DNA of 64,000 nt from Sweltsa coloradensis (lineage: Eukaryota; Arthropoda; Insecta; Plecoptera; Chloroperlidae). The notes beneath the pieces were generated by a model, which was not told where the DNA came from, did not search any database, and worked only from the letters and a program-made list of their open reading frames with translations. The number at the start of each line of letters is the position of its first letter. Position 1 is the first letter of the stretch. This document shows, piece after piece, positions 32,831 through 44,599 of the stretch. The position numbers and the translations under genes were made by a program. The stretch covers positions 682,001 through 746,000 of the forward strand of contig JAMZAV010000108.1 of the NCBI GenBank assembly GCA_024449915.1, written 5' to 3'.

Positions 32831-33137
32831 AAAAGTCATTGATTTAATTTAAATGCACTTTTTCTTCATTTTGAGCAACAAACACAAGAGTTCTAAGTGA
32901 TTTAAGCAAAGTTTTCCTTAAAATAATTTTTGAATATGTTCTGAAACGCTTGTGAAAGTATTTGATGAAACACTGATATTTGTTGATTTAAATCAATAAA
33001 AATCTGATTTAAATCGAAAAAAATTGAAAAATCTCATTTAAATAAAAAAGTTGATTGAAATCAAATAAATCTGATTTAAATCAAATAAATTGTGATTTGT
33101 AATTTTTTTAATAAAAAATAAATAAATCACACACTAG

Positions 33138-33274
33138 TTCCGGATGATCCTTGGACTGTTGCATCGTGTCAATAATGAAGCACCACTTACCCTTGTTGGT
33201 GGTTTCTTCTACACTGATCAGGCTTCTGACAGCCCAAAGATCATCAATCAAGAACTCCTTTCAATATCTCATCT
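33138..33274 (+). CDS. Unrecognised gene, exon 3 of the four visible
   Basis: After ACACTAG (ending 33137), FRMILGLLHRVNNEAPLTLV then GGFFYTDQASDSPKIINQEL and LSISH, with donor GTATGT at 33275 (phase 2). The frame follows directly from the previous exon. The segment is non-repetitive, with amino-acid composition of a globular protein. The intron after it (33275-34425) is filled by a SINE-A, a LINE tail and a SINE-B. Confidence 0.65.
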
Positions 33275-33374
33275 GTATGTGTGTGTATTGTGTGGCTCGT
33301 TGGTCTTGTGGTTAGCCTACCTGCTTCCAATGCAGAAGGTTCAGGGTTCGATTCCCGCTTAAGACATAAGTTTT

Positions 33375-33905
33375 TTAGAGGAGCTGGCAACATCTTCATT
33401 GAAATACATAGATTACACCGCTTTGACCGCAGCCCGCTACACCTCGGGATAAAGGTGACTAACATACTGCCCAGGGAAATCATCATTAGTACTGACAGAA
33501 ATATATTCAAAAGAAGATTGGAAGAATTTTTAATACCAAACTCATTTTATTCTCTTGATGAACTGTTCAATCTCTTTTAGGTAAATAAATTTCTTAAATA
33601 ACTTTTAGTAAACTTTTAGTAAGAAGCCCGGAAGAAATTTTATCACCGAGCACTTTTATTCTCCTGATGAACTGTTCTGTGATATTATAACCTGTGGTGT
33701 AGCACATCGTTTTAACATTTGTTTTGACACGGTGTTTAATGTGTTTTTTTCTCTTTATTTGTGTGTACCTATGTCTATGTTATGTTATTTCTATTTAATC
33801 TTTTACTTAAATTGTTGTTTTTCATGACAAGTCTCAATTTTCAGGTGCCACTCTGTGCACCAATATTGAATGTAATATGTGACGCTGAAATAAATAAAAA
33901 TAATA
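33375..33905 (+). pseudogene. LINE RT C-terminal fragment plus 3' UTR
   Basis: Reads HRLHRFDRSPLHLGIKVTNI then LPREI and FKRRLEEFLI, clearly related to the end of the LINE at 12854-17530 (HLGVKVTNCLPSEI, FKRKLNDFLV). It ends in AATAAATAAAAATAATAAAA. A 5'-truncated insertion within the SINE-A above. Different enough from the 13-kb copy to be another subfamily. Confidence 0.8.
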
Positions 33906-34179
33906 AAACTTCTGATTTGGACTTAAGTCCATCAGTTCTTGTCTAAGGAATTTATAAACGGTGACTTGTGAGCCGTCCTAGCAACGAGGCACATAATAAA
34001 TTTAAAGTTGTTCTCATTTCATTTCATTTTTATTTTTGTAATGTTGACCCGTTACAACATCGACTGAATCGGCCTTGTTGATTCTGGCGTTGATCCGCGG
34101 GTGTTCTCACTGTCCATACCACTGATTGCTATATTTCCCATTAAAAATAAATAAATAGGATCTTTGGTTGTTTATCCCT

Positions 34180-34272
34180 TTATTTTATTTATTTATTTAT
34201 TTATTTATTTAACGTCTATCCTATTCAGTTATAAAAACTGATTTACAAAGGAGGACAACTAAATAAATAAAC
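34180..34272 (-). repeat. SINE-B tail nested in SINE-A
   Basis: (TTTA)n, AACGTCTATCCTATTCAGTT, hairpin with AACTGATTTACAAAGGAGG, ACAACTAAATAAA: the reverse of the SINE-B 3' end. It splits the SINE-A body between GGTTGTTTATC and CACTCGTCGATTGCG. Confidence 0.75.
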
Positions 34273-34425
34273 ACTCGTCGATTGCGTCGGGGCCTACAGG
34301 GTTGGCTTGGTCGCTTTGGTTTACTGTCCCCCACTGAAAATCAGTTATGTGACTGAGTGGGTAGACTCTAAATATAGATTTATTTATTTATTTAAGATAC
34401 CTATATCATATTTTCTTTGTTTCAG

Positions 34426-34495
34426 ATTCTACGAAACCTTGTCTCATGGTCTACCTTACCTACATGGTTTGAAAGAAGATTTACGTGTGTTTTAG
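34426..34495 (+). CDS. Unrecognised gene, terminal exon
   Basis: The acceptor TTTTCTTTGTTTCAG ends at 34425. The first base completes a Leu codon from the previous exon, then FYETLSHGLPYLHGLKEDLR, VF and TAG at 34493-34495. All four exons join without a frame break (about 129 codons visible). A short, hydrophobic-then-charged C-terminus. I do not recognise the family and give no function. Confidence 0.65.
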
Positions 34496-34557
34496 TGTTA
34501 AAAAAGTTATTTAAACCAAATTTTTTTTATTACTATACCCTAATGATATTGATGAAG

Positions 34558-34563
34558 AATAAA
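34558..34563 (+). terminator. PolyA signal of the unrecognised gene
   Basis: AATAAA 63 bases after the stop codon, followed by GACATTGAAC. It fits a short 3' UTR. Confidence 0.5.
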
Positions 34564-34799
34564 GACATTGAACATTCTACCCATTTTACATGGGAGAATT
34601 CAAACTCATAAAAATTAATTTTATTGCGTAAGAGTCAATTTAAATCATTCAAATCATTACCTTAATTTAAAGTTTTATGTAAAACATTTTGAAGTGAAGT
34701 TAATGTAAAACAGACTTGGAAATACTTTGGAACCACTCGATACGGAGAGACTAGTGTGCCAAGTTGTATTTTGTCTGTACACCTGCATAAGTTTGTAAA

Positions 34800-34882
34800 T
34801 TCTTTCCACAACGTTTAGCTTGCTGTAACCTGCCGGCCGTCGTCATCTGCGGAGGCATCATCTTCTGTTGAACAGGACAAGA
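34800..34882 (+). ncRNA. Possible first exon of a spliced non-coding transcript
   Basis: A GC-richer island (CCTGCCGGCCGTCGTCATC, GCGGAGGCATCATCTTC) ending in ACAAGA before a near-consensus donor GTAAGT at 34883. The same-strand segments 36239-36352, 39260-39383 and 39546 onward also have good splice sites. The 5' end is unknown. Hypothetical. Confidence 0.25.
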
Positions 34883-36238
34883 GTAAGTTGATTTCTCAGT
34901 TTCAGTTCAGTTTCAATGTTCTCCCCAGATCAAATCAGTATCAAATGGTTTACAAAAACATTGCCGGGTATTGTATTCATAGGGTAGGGACAAAAATGGG
35001 GGTCTGGGGGCTTGCCCTCGGATTTTTTTTGAGATCATCAATTCGATTTGGCGAGTTTTAGAGGTTTTTGAAGACCTCTTAAAGTAATTTGCAAAAATGG
35101 CTTCAATGTTTGACGAGATTTTGTTTTTCGGGGCTAGTTTCGCAGAACACGAATTAACCAAGAGATGCATATCCATGCGCCTTGTAAATCCATGATATAA
35201 AAAAATCAGTGTTGCAATTAACTTAATTGTGTAACAATAACTTTACTGGGGGCTATTGCTTGAAAATTGAATTAGGCCTAGGTGATTTCAAGATTGTTAT
35301 TCAATTTGTTTTGTCCATAGGCCCTAGGTCTAGTGTAGGCCTACATATTTAATTTTAGATTTTGTTAAATTGGGAATTTAAGAGGGTATGCTGAGGCTAG
35401 AACAGAGGCGAGTTTAGGCGCTCAGCTTTCTGTCTTTTTCGGGTAAACGGTTTATAACACCATTATCAAATTTCACAATAACTTAAAAAAGAATAAATCT
35501 ATGCTATCCATTATGCATAATATTCCTAAATTAATTAATTGATTTTGAATTAAAATTTAGTGAATTCACCAAAATTTACTCAATTTTGGTCAACTTCGGG
35601 AATTTATTCCAAGTGAACAGATTTTTTTAACTCAAATTTGCATAATGGATAACAACGTATAAATCCATGTGAACGGACAGGTCAATTTGGTTTTATCGTA
35701 AGATAAACGGTTTGGTGGGAATTTCCAGAATTGTAATCCATGTTTTGGATTTCCCATTTTTTCACGTTTTGGACTTATGTCTCGCAATGGATCTTTAAGG
35801 ATTATTTTGTGCAACCAATTACGGATATCAATATAAAAGTACTTAATTAACATCCATTAAAATTTTGGTAATGATATTACCAACCGTTCAGCAGAAATCA
35901 TCAACACCTGTTTGTGCGAATTTGAGTTGGGCCAAGCTCAGCGTACCCTCTTAAGGGGCACATATTTCCAAATAAATTTTTAGGCCTAGGCCTAATGTTT
36001 AAAAAAAATGTTCACATAGTGCTGCTTTATTTTTATTTTTATTTTTATATAATATAATAATAGGTAATTATAACACACCATAACACAGTGCCTTGTCTCC
36101 AGTCTTAACTTAACTACTACCTAAAAACAACATATTATAAACTAATTAAACACACCCATAAATACAGTTGCCCCTACTCTAGATCTTGATACGTATTGAA
36201 CAAATGAGTGTAACAATGATTTCCGTTGATTGTTTCAG

Positions 36239-36352
36239 GACATACTCTTCAACTCAAGAACTTTGTAGTCAGTGCATCGTGCTAAGCTCGCAGCGGGAGG
36301 GTTCGTGATCTCAGACGACGCTGCAAAGACTGGGCTGGGCGTTGTGCAAGAG
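36239..36352 (+). ncRNA. Possible non-coding exon
   Basis: Acceptor GATTGTTTCAG (ending 36238), donor GTGAGA at 36353. 114 bases, more GC-rich than the surroundings. All three frames contain stops, so if it is an exon it is non-coding or a pseudogene. Confidence 0.3.
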
Positions 36353-36388
36353 GTGAGAAAGAGTGAGCTGAACATGTTTATTCTGACG

Positions 36389-36827
36389 TAGGGATGGGAA
36401 AAAGCGTTTCATTTCGTAAACGTTTAACCCCTTGAACTAATCGCGTTTAAACGTTCTAAACCCCATTTTCTAAAAAAAAATTTTTTTTTTTAAATTTAGG
36501 TAGGCAGAGGCCTAGGTTTAATAATAAAAATCGTAATTTTGTACTTATGACCGGCCGACGAATAATTAACAACGGTTTTATTCTCACTCTTGCATTTAAT
36601 GACCCGGCACTTCCACCATGTGTAACAGACAAGATGTCTTCTACCACCACCAAAATTGAGCATTTTTAGAAAATTATCGGCCTAATCTGTTAGCCCGTGT
36701 TTGTGTAGGCTCCAAAAATAATAACAAAATAACATTTCATTAAAAAAAAAAAATTAATAAACGTTTTGCGAATTTAATAACCTCTAACCGTCCACTAAAC
36801 GTTTAAACGTTTCACGTCCCATCCCTA
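36389..36827. mobile_element. hAT-like MITE, 7-bp matching flanks
   Basis: Ends TAGGGATGGGAAAAAGCGTT (36389) and complement-type ACGTCCCATCCCTA (36827), with AAACGTTTAA words near both ends. TCTGACG is repeated exactly on both sides (36382-36388, 36828-36834). No ORF. Confidence 0.8.
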
Positions 36828-36938
36828 TCTGACGGTACCAAGAGACTAGTATCCAGGGTTGCCCTTTCAAGGATATGATCCTTTTTCAAGGATTTTTATT
36901 AGTCCCAAGGATACAAGGATTTTCTGCAAAAGTCTTAA

Positions 36939-37624
36939 GCTGTCTTTAGATGGTTTAATGTTTCGTTCAAGCCATTAATTTCAAGGGATTGATTCAAGAC
37001 CCACATTGAAGGAAACATTGGACAGCTATTTACATGGTTTAATCAAAGATTAGTCATGTGGTTCAATGTATTGAAAGGTAGTCACAGCTGTTAAATATGT
37101 CCTAGCCACCCGTGATAAATATCTAGAAGGTTGTGCTTAAAGAAACATTTGAAGCGCCAATGTCAATCCATGTGTCAATCAACAACACAAAGAAGTCTCG
37201 ACTTTCTTTACTGTACACTGTGGGAGATATGAGTTTGAATGTGCAGTCATTATCCTTTATACTTTTGTCTTCTGTGATAAGCTTTACTTCTGAAAAGTGG
37301 AAAACACAACAATACCAAACTTCACCTAATCGAAAAACCGCTGTGAAATGTAAACAATGCTCAGCAGTATCTTCCTATTTTCAGTACTGACCCTGATTGG
37401 GCCAGTGACGTCATTACGAAGTGACTCTTGGTTGGCCGATTTCATCAAACCTTTGATGAAAAATAAGACATGCTCTAAGCTGAATGGGTTGAATCAAACC
37501 CTTTTGATCAAGGCCTTGGACTAATTCATTTGACCGTCTAAACGGTACCATTGAAGGAAAAATCATTGAATCAAACCCTTGAATTCAATGGCTTGAACGA
37601 AACATTGAACCATCTAAATACAGC
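36939..37624. mobile_element. TTAA-flanked TIR element (piggyBac or Kolobok type)
   Basis: TIRs of about 60 bases: GCTGTCTTTAGATGGTTTAA at 36939, its complement ending at 37624, with CGTTCAAGCCATT and TGATTCAA conserved in both. TTAA flanks both sides (36935-36938, 37625-37628). An 85-codon open frame at 37133-37390 has no recognisable domain; 686 bp is too short for a transposase. Confidence 0.82.
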
Positions 37625-37629
37625 TTAAT

Positions 37630-38560
37630 TGTCTTATATGTTTAAAATGTGTAAAATGAAATTAGTAAAGGTTTATACGTATTTTATCTTGACCCCATGT
37701 CCAGCATTTAATCGGGTTGGGGGAGTATACTAGTGCACTACTCCATTTCTTGAGCTAACATCTTAGTTGCCGGCTGACACAACCATAACTACAACTTCTT
37801 CCTCAGACACCTCCTCCGCTACCGGGGGTCTGTTTAGTAGATCCCACCATTTCTCACAATTTACCCAGTCTTTCTGCTTCCACTTTGTTCCATGTTATTC
37901 CTAAAGATTTTCTTGACATATAATATCGATTTTACACTCATTATTTTTATTTGTGATGCTTTAGTAAATTATATATTTTTGCAATGCATTTGTTATTACT
38001 ATCTATTATTGATATTGATATTGGATCAATTATTGACCTTGAAAAAATAGGCTAAAGTTAAGTTTGTAAAGTAGGCCTAGGTAAATTTTTGACCACCACC
38101 ACCATTTGAAAAAAGTTGTGGAAATGGCACAATTTTTTAAAGATATTGGTTTAAGCCTGCTACTGACTTAATAGTTGATTAGACGAGTGAGCGAAGCGAA
38201 TGAGGAAATTATAACGCTACTCGATCGAGCCTTGTCGTGACTGTGTCCAATGTATGTCTGTCCGGGCTCATACGGCCGAACGGCCAAATAGATTGAGCTG
38301 AAATTTTAAACACACATCCGTGACCAGGTAACTGAGAACTGCTAACAAAATGAGCAATATCCATTGCGATTTAAGCTCACAAGAAATAAAAATTTGAAAA
38401 ATTTAAATCTAGATTGCAAATGTTTAAAATACCCATTAGTAAAATAGAACACAGCCTATGAAAGTTCGCGATCAGTTGAACCAAGGCGATGTTTATTATT
38501 TTGTTTTTGTTTTTTGTTATGCATGGCTTCTGTCATTCTGTAAATAATGCTGGCTCTCAA
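37630..38560. other. Intergenic, fragmentary repeats
   Basis: 37770-37870 holds a GC-richer stretch whose - strand stays open for about 40 codons (KWKQKDWVNCEKWWDLL) but resembles nothing I can name. At 38170-38330 GAGCGAAGCGAATGAGG and a GTCTGTCCGGGC region recall the R family. No gene. Confidence 0.4.
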
Positions 38561-38565
38561 GGATA

Positions 38566-38850
38566 CTACTAGGGACACGCCAAAGTCGTTGTTAGATGAG
38601 TGAGTGAGCCATGTGTTGAGTACCCGGGAACATTTGCATTTAAGTTAGATAATTATATTGTGGTATAAATTAAAGTGTTTTTAAGTTTAGTATGTATAAG
38701 AACACGTCAACTGTAAGGCCATAATGCGCCACTCTAGCCTATGATAGGCTAGAGAGGCCTATAGGTAGGGGGAAGAAAAGTAATGTTAGTAAGTACTCAA
38801 CACATGGCTCACTCACTCGTCTAACAACGACTTTGGCGTTTCCCTAGTAG
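38566..38850. mobile_element. Mariner-type MITE with ~57-bp TIRs and TA TSD
   Basis: CTACTAGGGACACGCCAAAG at 38566 and the complement ending GTAG at 38850; the arms match through AGTGAGCCATGTGTTGAGTAC. TA is on each side (38564-38565, 38851-38852). The middle is 170 bases of non-coding DNA. The end motif resembles the start of the R family (AACTAGGAAAACGC). Confidence 0.88.
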
Positions 38851-38884
38851 TAATAACAATGCAGTAGGCATTTCCAATTTTCAA

Positions 38885-39165
38885 TAGAGGTACGTGCATA
38901 TAGTAGGCCTACTGTAACTATAGCATTTTCAAGTGTCATTTTATAGCGTTTTGTAGCATCTATTTTTTGGCCACCTTCAAAAACGTTCTTTTTTTCATAT
39001 TTTCTTGCTGAAATTATGTCATCAAGGTTGAATTAATATCAACTGAATACAAATGTGTGTAACAAGTTATAGATATGCCACTATGGAAAATATAATAAAA
39101 AAGGACTGAAAAACCTTATTTTTTAAGTGAAAAAATAGCGCTTCGTAGCATCTATCTGTTCTCAC
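38885..39165. repeat. Dispersed repeat shared with 57080-57300
   Basis: GTACGTGCATATAG, ATAGCATTTTCAAGTGTCAT, ATCTATTTTTTGGCCACC and AATTATGTCATCAAGGTTGAA all recur in the same order at 57095-57230. There it is bounded by TIRs, which here are lost or decayed. Confidence 0.7.
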
Positions 39166-39259
39166 TCAGTCATAACGCTAATTTCACGTAGGTAGGCTAC
39201 CTCTAATTATCAATAATTTTTATTTTGTCGTTGTGTTGTCACTGTGTTGTTCATTTCAG

Positions 39260-39383
39260 GAATGGGAGGAACCTGAACTATCGTCAAGGATTGCAGCTCA
39301 ATTTTGATTCTTCAACTTCAGCATCTCGGACATCGCCATATTCAGCCGCCTACGCTCGTATCGCACAACTGACATTATTGTTT
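39260..39383 (+). ncRNA. Possible exon (124 bp)
   Basis: Acceptor TTCATTTCAG (ending 39259), donor GTAAGT at 39384. One frame is open throughout (RNGRNLNYRQGLQLNFDSST), but the upstream candidate exon has stops in all frames, so coding status is unsupported. The next acceptor-like site is CTTGCAG before 39546. Confidence 0.3.
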
Positions 39384-40330
39384 GTAAGTCAGTTCTTGGA
39401 ACAGTTCATTATCTCCTTATCCCTATCCTCCCTTTTAAGAGGTTTATCCTGCATGTTCAATACGGTGCTTGACTACTTGCTTAACTACCTATTTCATTTG
39501 TTAGCATAATTTTTTAAAGTCTGTTAACTTCCTTGTTTCTTGCAGTCTCTAAGTTATCTGACATGACTGTCGTCAGTGAGTGAAGTGGTAATATTGTTAA
39601 GCTAGTAGTCATAAAGAACCACCAGCATGTTCCCAGCATGATTACTAGCACACATCACAGTTCACCTTACTTATTGCATTTATACAAGTAAAATAGGCCG
39701 TGTGAAAATAAAATAACGTAAATGTTAGGAATGCGATAAATATGCTAAAGAAATATGCTATTAAAAAATTTGCTAATTCAGTAGTTTGATTTTTGTAATA
39801 TAATGTCTTGAAACTATTGAATGAATACATTTTGGTATTCATCCTACGGTACAGATTTATCCGGACAGTCCTTGACCGCTGTGTTAATAAATAAAATAAA
39901 ATTGTATTTAGAGTACTCACTCACTCACACTATATCTGTCACATTAGTATAGTCAGTGGTTGGGGAAAGAAGACTTGGGACCAACAACTTACCTTGAAAA
40001 TGTTGGGTAGCTGTCTAGCTATATCTGTCACATTGTAAGTCACTGTGGCACCCCTTCAGCTTAATGGCAGCAAGTTCAATGTGTTCCTATGCTTGCCAGT
40101 ACGAGGCTACTCTGGAGTGAACTGTGGTGTGAACCCTAGTGTCCCCTGGTACTGTAGTGGTGTGGTGTATGTCAGTAAGGTATATGATACATAAGCTCAG
40201 CTGCTCTTATTGAAACTCCTTGTCCCAAGTTAAACAACATGGAAATAAAAAGGATTCAGAATGGCACATAGAACATGAGATAACATTTACCTAGTGAATC
40301 AATCTGGTTAGTGGGTGTTAGGCCAACAGA

Positions 40331-41412
40331 CAGTCTTGGGGACGCTACTTTTTAGCATGCTATCGCTAACGCTACATGCCCCGAAAAAGTAGCTTTGCTA
40401 CTTTTTCACTACTTTTTTCAGATATAGCGGCGCTACATTCGCGCTACACAAGAAATATAGCACGCTACTTTTCAGCTACATGTTCATGTTTAATCGGGGG
40501 GGGTCGAGATCTCACATTATCCCGTTTTTAAAGCCTTTTGACGTCGTGCCGCGATGATTTTTAACTCCATTTATGTCAACTCGATCGTGATCTATCATCA
40601 AAAGCACATAGTTTCGGTTTCCATTGTGATAGAAGGCGTTCTTTCAACGTTTAGGCTAGCTAGGCCCTACGATAAACATTCATAAATTGCATTTCTTCTT
40701 TTCAACTACGTGTTTTTCGCGGAATCACTGCAGAAGAATGCGACAAACAACTCATTCGGAATAGGCCTACTGGTGCCGGACAATAGCGATATAGCCCGGA
40801 ATGTCCCAAGGGAGGGGGGATATGACACTAATCACTTCATTTTAATGTGCAATTCAGATGATTGGCGTAATTATTGAGCGGCTTGTGCTCTAAATCAATA
40901 ATCCGACTTCTAATTATCGTGGATACATCTTTGTTTACGACCCTGAAATAGCACTCAAGATTCACCACGCAATTTAATAATCACTACAATATTTTTGGTA
41001 AAGTCAGCTCACACGATGTGAGTTGTGACAGATCGGCGATCGCTTCATCGCTTGCATCCTTCGGACGACGCAGAGAGAGAGCGTGAGGCTCGCTCTCTCG
41101 GGGAGTGAGCGAGGGAGATGATGTGCAAGTGAGAAGAGATTACGGGCCGGTCTACAAGGCGAGCACATGACGTGGCGCGGCGGTGTTACAAGTTAGTTTG
41201 CAGTGCCGACTTTTGACTTTACGTGGTACTGGGACTGCTGGCGCCGGAACTTAAAAAGTAGCGCAAATATCACGCTAACGCTACAAAAATTGTAGCATGC
41301 TACCGCTACAATATGCCCCCTTAATAAAGTAGCGTGCTACTGGCCTCGCTACACGTAAAAGTAGCATGCTACATGTAGCGCGCTACTTGTAGCGCGCTTC
41401 TCCCCAAGACTG
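40331..41412. mobile_element. 1.08-kb hAT-like element rich in TAGC/GCTA words
   Basis: Ends CAGTCTTGGGGACGCTAC (40331) and complement-type CTCCCCAAGACTG (41412). Flanks CCAACAGA and CCGACAGA match seven of eight. More than fifteen GCTAC/GTAGC words crowd both subterminal regions in opposite senses. The centre has CGCTCTCTC/GAGAGAGCG palindromes (41070-41110). No ORF. Confidence 0.8.
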
Positions 41413-41419
41413 CCGACAG

Positions 41420-42450
41420 ATTATAATAAGTGGTTTTCTGTAAACTTTGTTTGTCTTGAGCTACGTTAGCTTAAGTAACATACTCGCTCACTAAAACTTA
41501 ATACATATGTACAGCAACACACGCTGTTGAGAACGCTTTTTCAGAAGAAACTGTTGCCAAAATGCATAAACATATCTGCCTGTAATATATAACTTATCAA
41601 TCAGTAATCACAATGAGTGATGTTGCGCGCGCAGCTAGGACCTTCCCCGTATTGCGCTTAATGTTCGGCTCTCATCAATGTTGGTGACGTCACTCACTTG
41701 AGCACGACACAGACGAAACTCGCGCGCTAATTAATGACGAATCGCCAACTGCTGCCACTGCACGCTAACGAGTGAAAGACTGACCTTCGTCGTCGGTAAT
41801 TGAGGGGAAATGATGAAAAACAGTCAAAAGAGTACCCGCCGACTCCATTTATTACCCAGGTTATTCTTGGTGCGAATAATCTTCGCTGTTAAAGCTCCCA
41901 AAAACTAATAATGATTAACAGGCGGGTACCCGTTCACAGCCCTATTTATTGCTCCAACATTTGTTTAATTTATTTTCTCTCCAATTCAGTTGCAAAATGG
42001 AATAGAAAGTCTTAGCTTACCTTAGCATTGATTTTTACTTACTATTTCAAGTCCATTTAAAGGTGTAATACAGCAGAGGACGGCAAGTAAATTCTAGTGG
42101 AGTCCGGATGCTCAAAAAAATTTAAATCTCGAGTGAGTCTATAGTTTTGAATTTGGCTACCTTGAGAAAAAAAATATATATTGTTTTTTGTGTTTTTTTT
42201 GTCTGTCTGTTTGTTCTATAGCGGAAAACACTGTTACTCAGTAAGGTGGTATTTTCAGGGGATATGCTATGAATTTGGGTACAGGACTAGAGGATTGGTT
42301 GTTTTTTGATTTTTCCATGTTGTTTTCTCGGTGCCACCCACCCCACAGCCTTCTATTTCCCCCTTATTGGATGGATCACAAAATCATGACAATAGAGACA
42401 CATCAAAACTTGAGTCTTGATTTGTAACTACAGCTATTTATAGGATATTA
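41420..42450. other. Intergenic, no gene
   Basis: 41600-41945 is GC-richer (GATGTTGCGCGCGCAGCTAG) and ends AGGCGGGTACCCGTTCACAG then CCCT, like one end of a hAT element, but no partner end is found. 42130-42250 has R-like words (TGTCTGTCTGTTTGTTC). Confidence 0.4.
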
Positions 42451-42479
42451 CTGTCCACAACTCTTGAAAATGATCCAGT

Positions 42480-43525
<1,046 letters not shown>

Positions 43526-43962
43526 CTCTGGTTTTAAAAGTATTGAAAGATCTTCCCAAGTGGGTAGAATGGTTGATTCTATGTCATATAATTCTTTTCT
43601 TTCATCTTTAGCATTAGTTTAGCAACTGAACAAGCAAAGATATCAAATGCTAGCTTCTATATTTTATTTTGTAATCCATCCATGAACTTGTGAGTGATGT
43701 ACGCACTTGATTCACATAAACAGCATTAAGTGTGTGTGTACTGTGTATGGCCTACACTCTACAGTATCTTCAAACGGTTTTAGTTGAGGTCTATCAATCT
43801 CATAACAAAGTTGAGACATTTGTCCCAATACGAAATATATTTTACATTCATACATACAATACATACAATACATTTATTTTAAATATTCAGCTTAATCAAA
43901 AATTAAAATCATAGATCGCGGCCTACTAGGGAAATTACTCATAACGTGTTGCACTTACCATA

Positions 43963-44537
43963 CTGTCCCGAATATAGCGCAATGTTTTCCCCCGAAAATA
44001 CAATCTCAAAAACAGCACTCGCGTTATTTTCGCGCTCTTGCATTTGAAATAGCGCCTGAACATAGGGTACCCGCAATACAACTCCCGCACATCGGCTGCT
44101 GCGTCGTACCGTGAGGTGTGGCAGGCGGGTGAGGTCATCATGGGCTCCGCGGAAAATTACCGCGGGGATATCGCCGCATATCACGGGTTCCGTGGAAAAC
44201 GACCACCAAATTATCTGCGCGTACAATAAAAGCTTTTTCTTTGGAATCGATTCGTAGGCCAACAATGATCAATTCCATTTAATCAGACTGGTGAAATGTG
44301 GTTGGCCTATGTGAGCTTGTGCTTGGCCCTACACTGTTAAAACACACAGGCCTAGGCCCTAACATTGTTCAAAATGTTTTGTTGTAAGAGTGAAATTTTA
44401 CGCTATTCATTCATTATATAGTATAAATAAAATGCTTGTTGTAGGCCCTATATTTGAATTTAATTTTTTGTTTTTCTTGAAATGATTTCGAAATTTGGGG
44501 GTCGTGTATATTTGAGATCGTGCTATATTTGGGACAG
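43963..44537. mobile_element. Mariner/pogo-type element, TA TSD
   Basis: Ends CTGTCCCGAATATAGCGC (43963) and complement-type GCTATATTTGGGACAG (44537), with TA on each side. 575 bp, no transposase; GC-rich left half with CGCGG palindromes. Confidence 0.78.
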
Positions 44538-44547
44538 TACGTAGTAC

Positions 44548-44595
44548 AGTGGGGTACACTCTAAATACGATTTTTTAAATTTATTTATTTACATG
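44548..44595 (+). repeat. SINE-A tail fragment
   Basis: GTGGGGTACACTCTAAATACG and an ATTTATTT tail; only the last ~25 bases of the 3' module. Confidence 0.5.
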
Positions 44596-44599
44596 TTGG

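Larger units (their letters stand above)
33284..34400 (+). repeat. SINE-A broken by LINE tail and SINE-B insertions
   Basis: tRNA-like head at 33290-33362 (GTTGGTCTTGTGGTTAGCC, GGTTCGATTCCC). At about 33375-33905 comes a LINE 3' end. The SINE body resumes at 33906 with TTCTGATTTGGACTTAAGTC, matching the intact copy at 60075-60515. A short unrelated piece (about 34014-34065) and a SINE-B (34180-34272) interrupt it again before the 3' hairpin (34325-34372). Confidence 0.8.

Noticed and set aside
33284..34400. A new chimeric SINE with a LINE 3' end fused to a tRNA head
   Set aside because: The SINE body resumes after the LINE piece and matches the intact 60-kb copy, so nested insertion is the simpler reading.
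37770..37870. A - strand coding exon (KWKQKDWVNCEKWWDLL)
   Set aside because: Open for only about 40 codons, no splice sites in phase, no family recognised.
41600..41945. A further hAT element ending in AGGCGGGTACCCGTTCACAG
   Set aside because: No matching inverted end or target duplication was found on the left.
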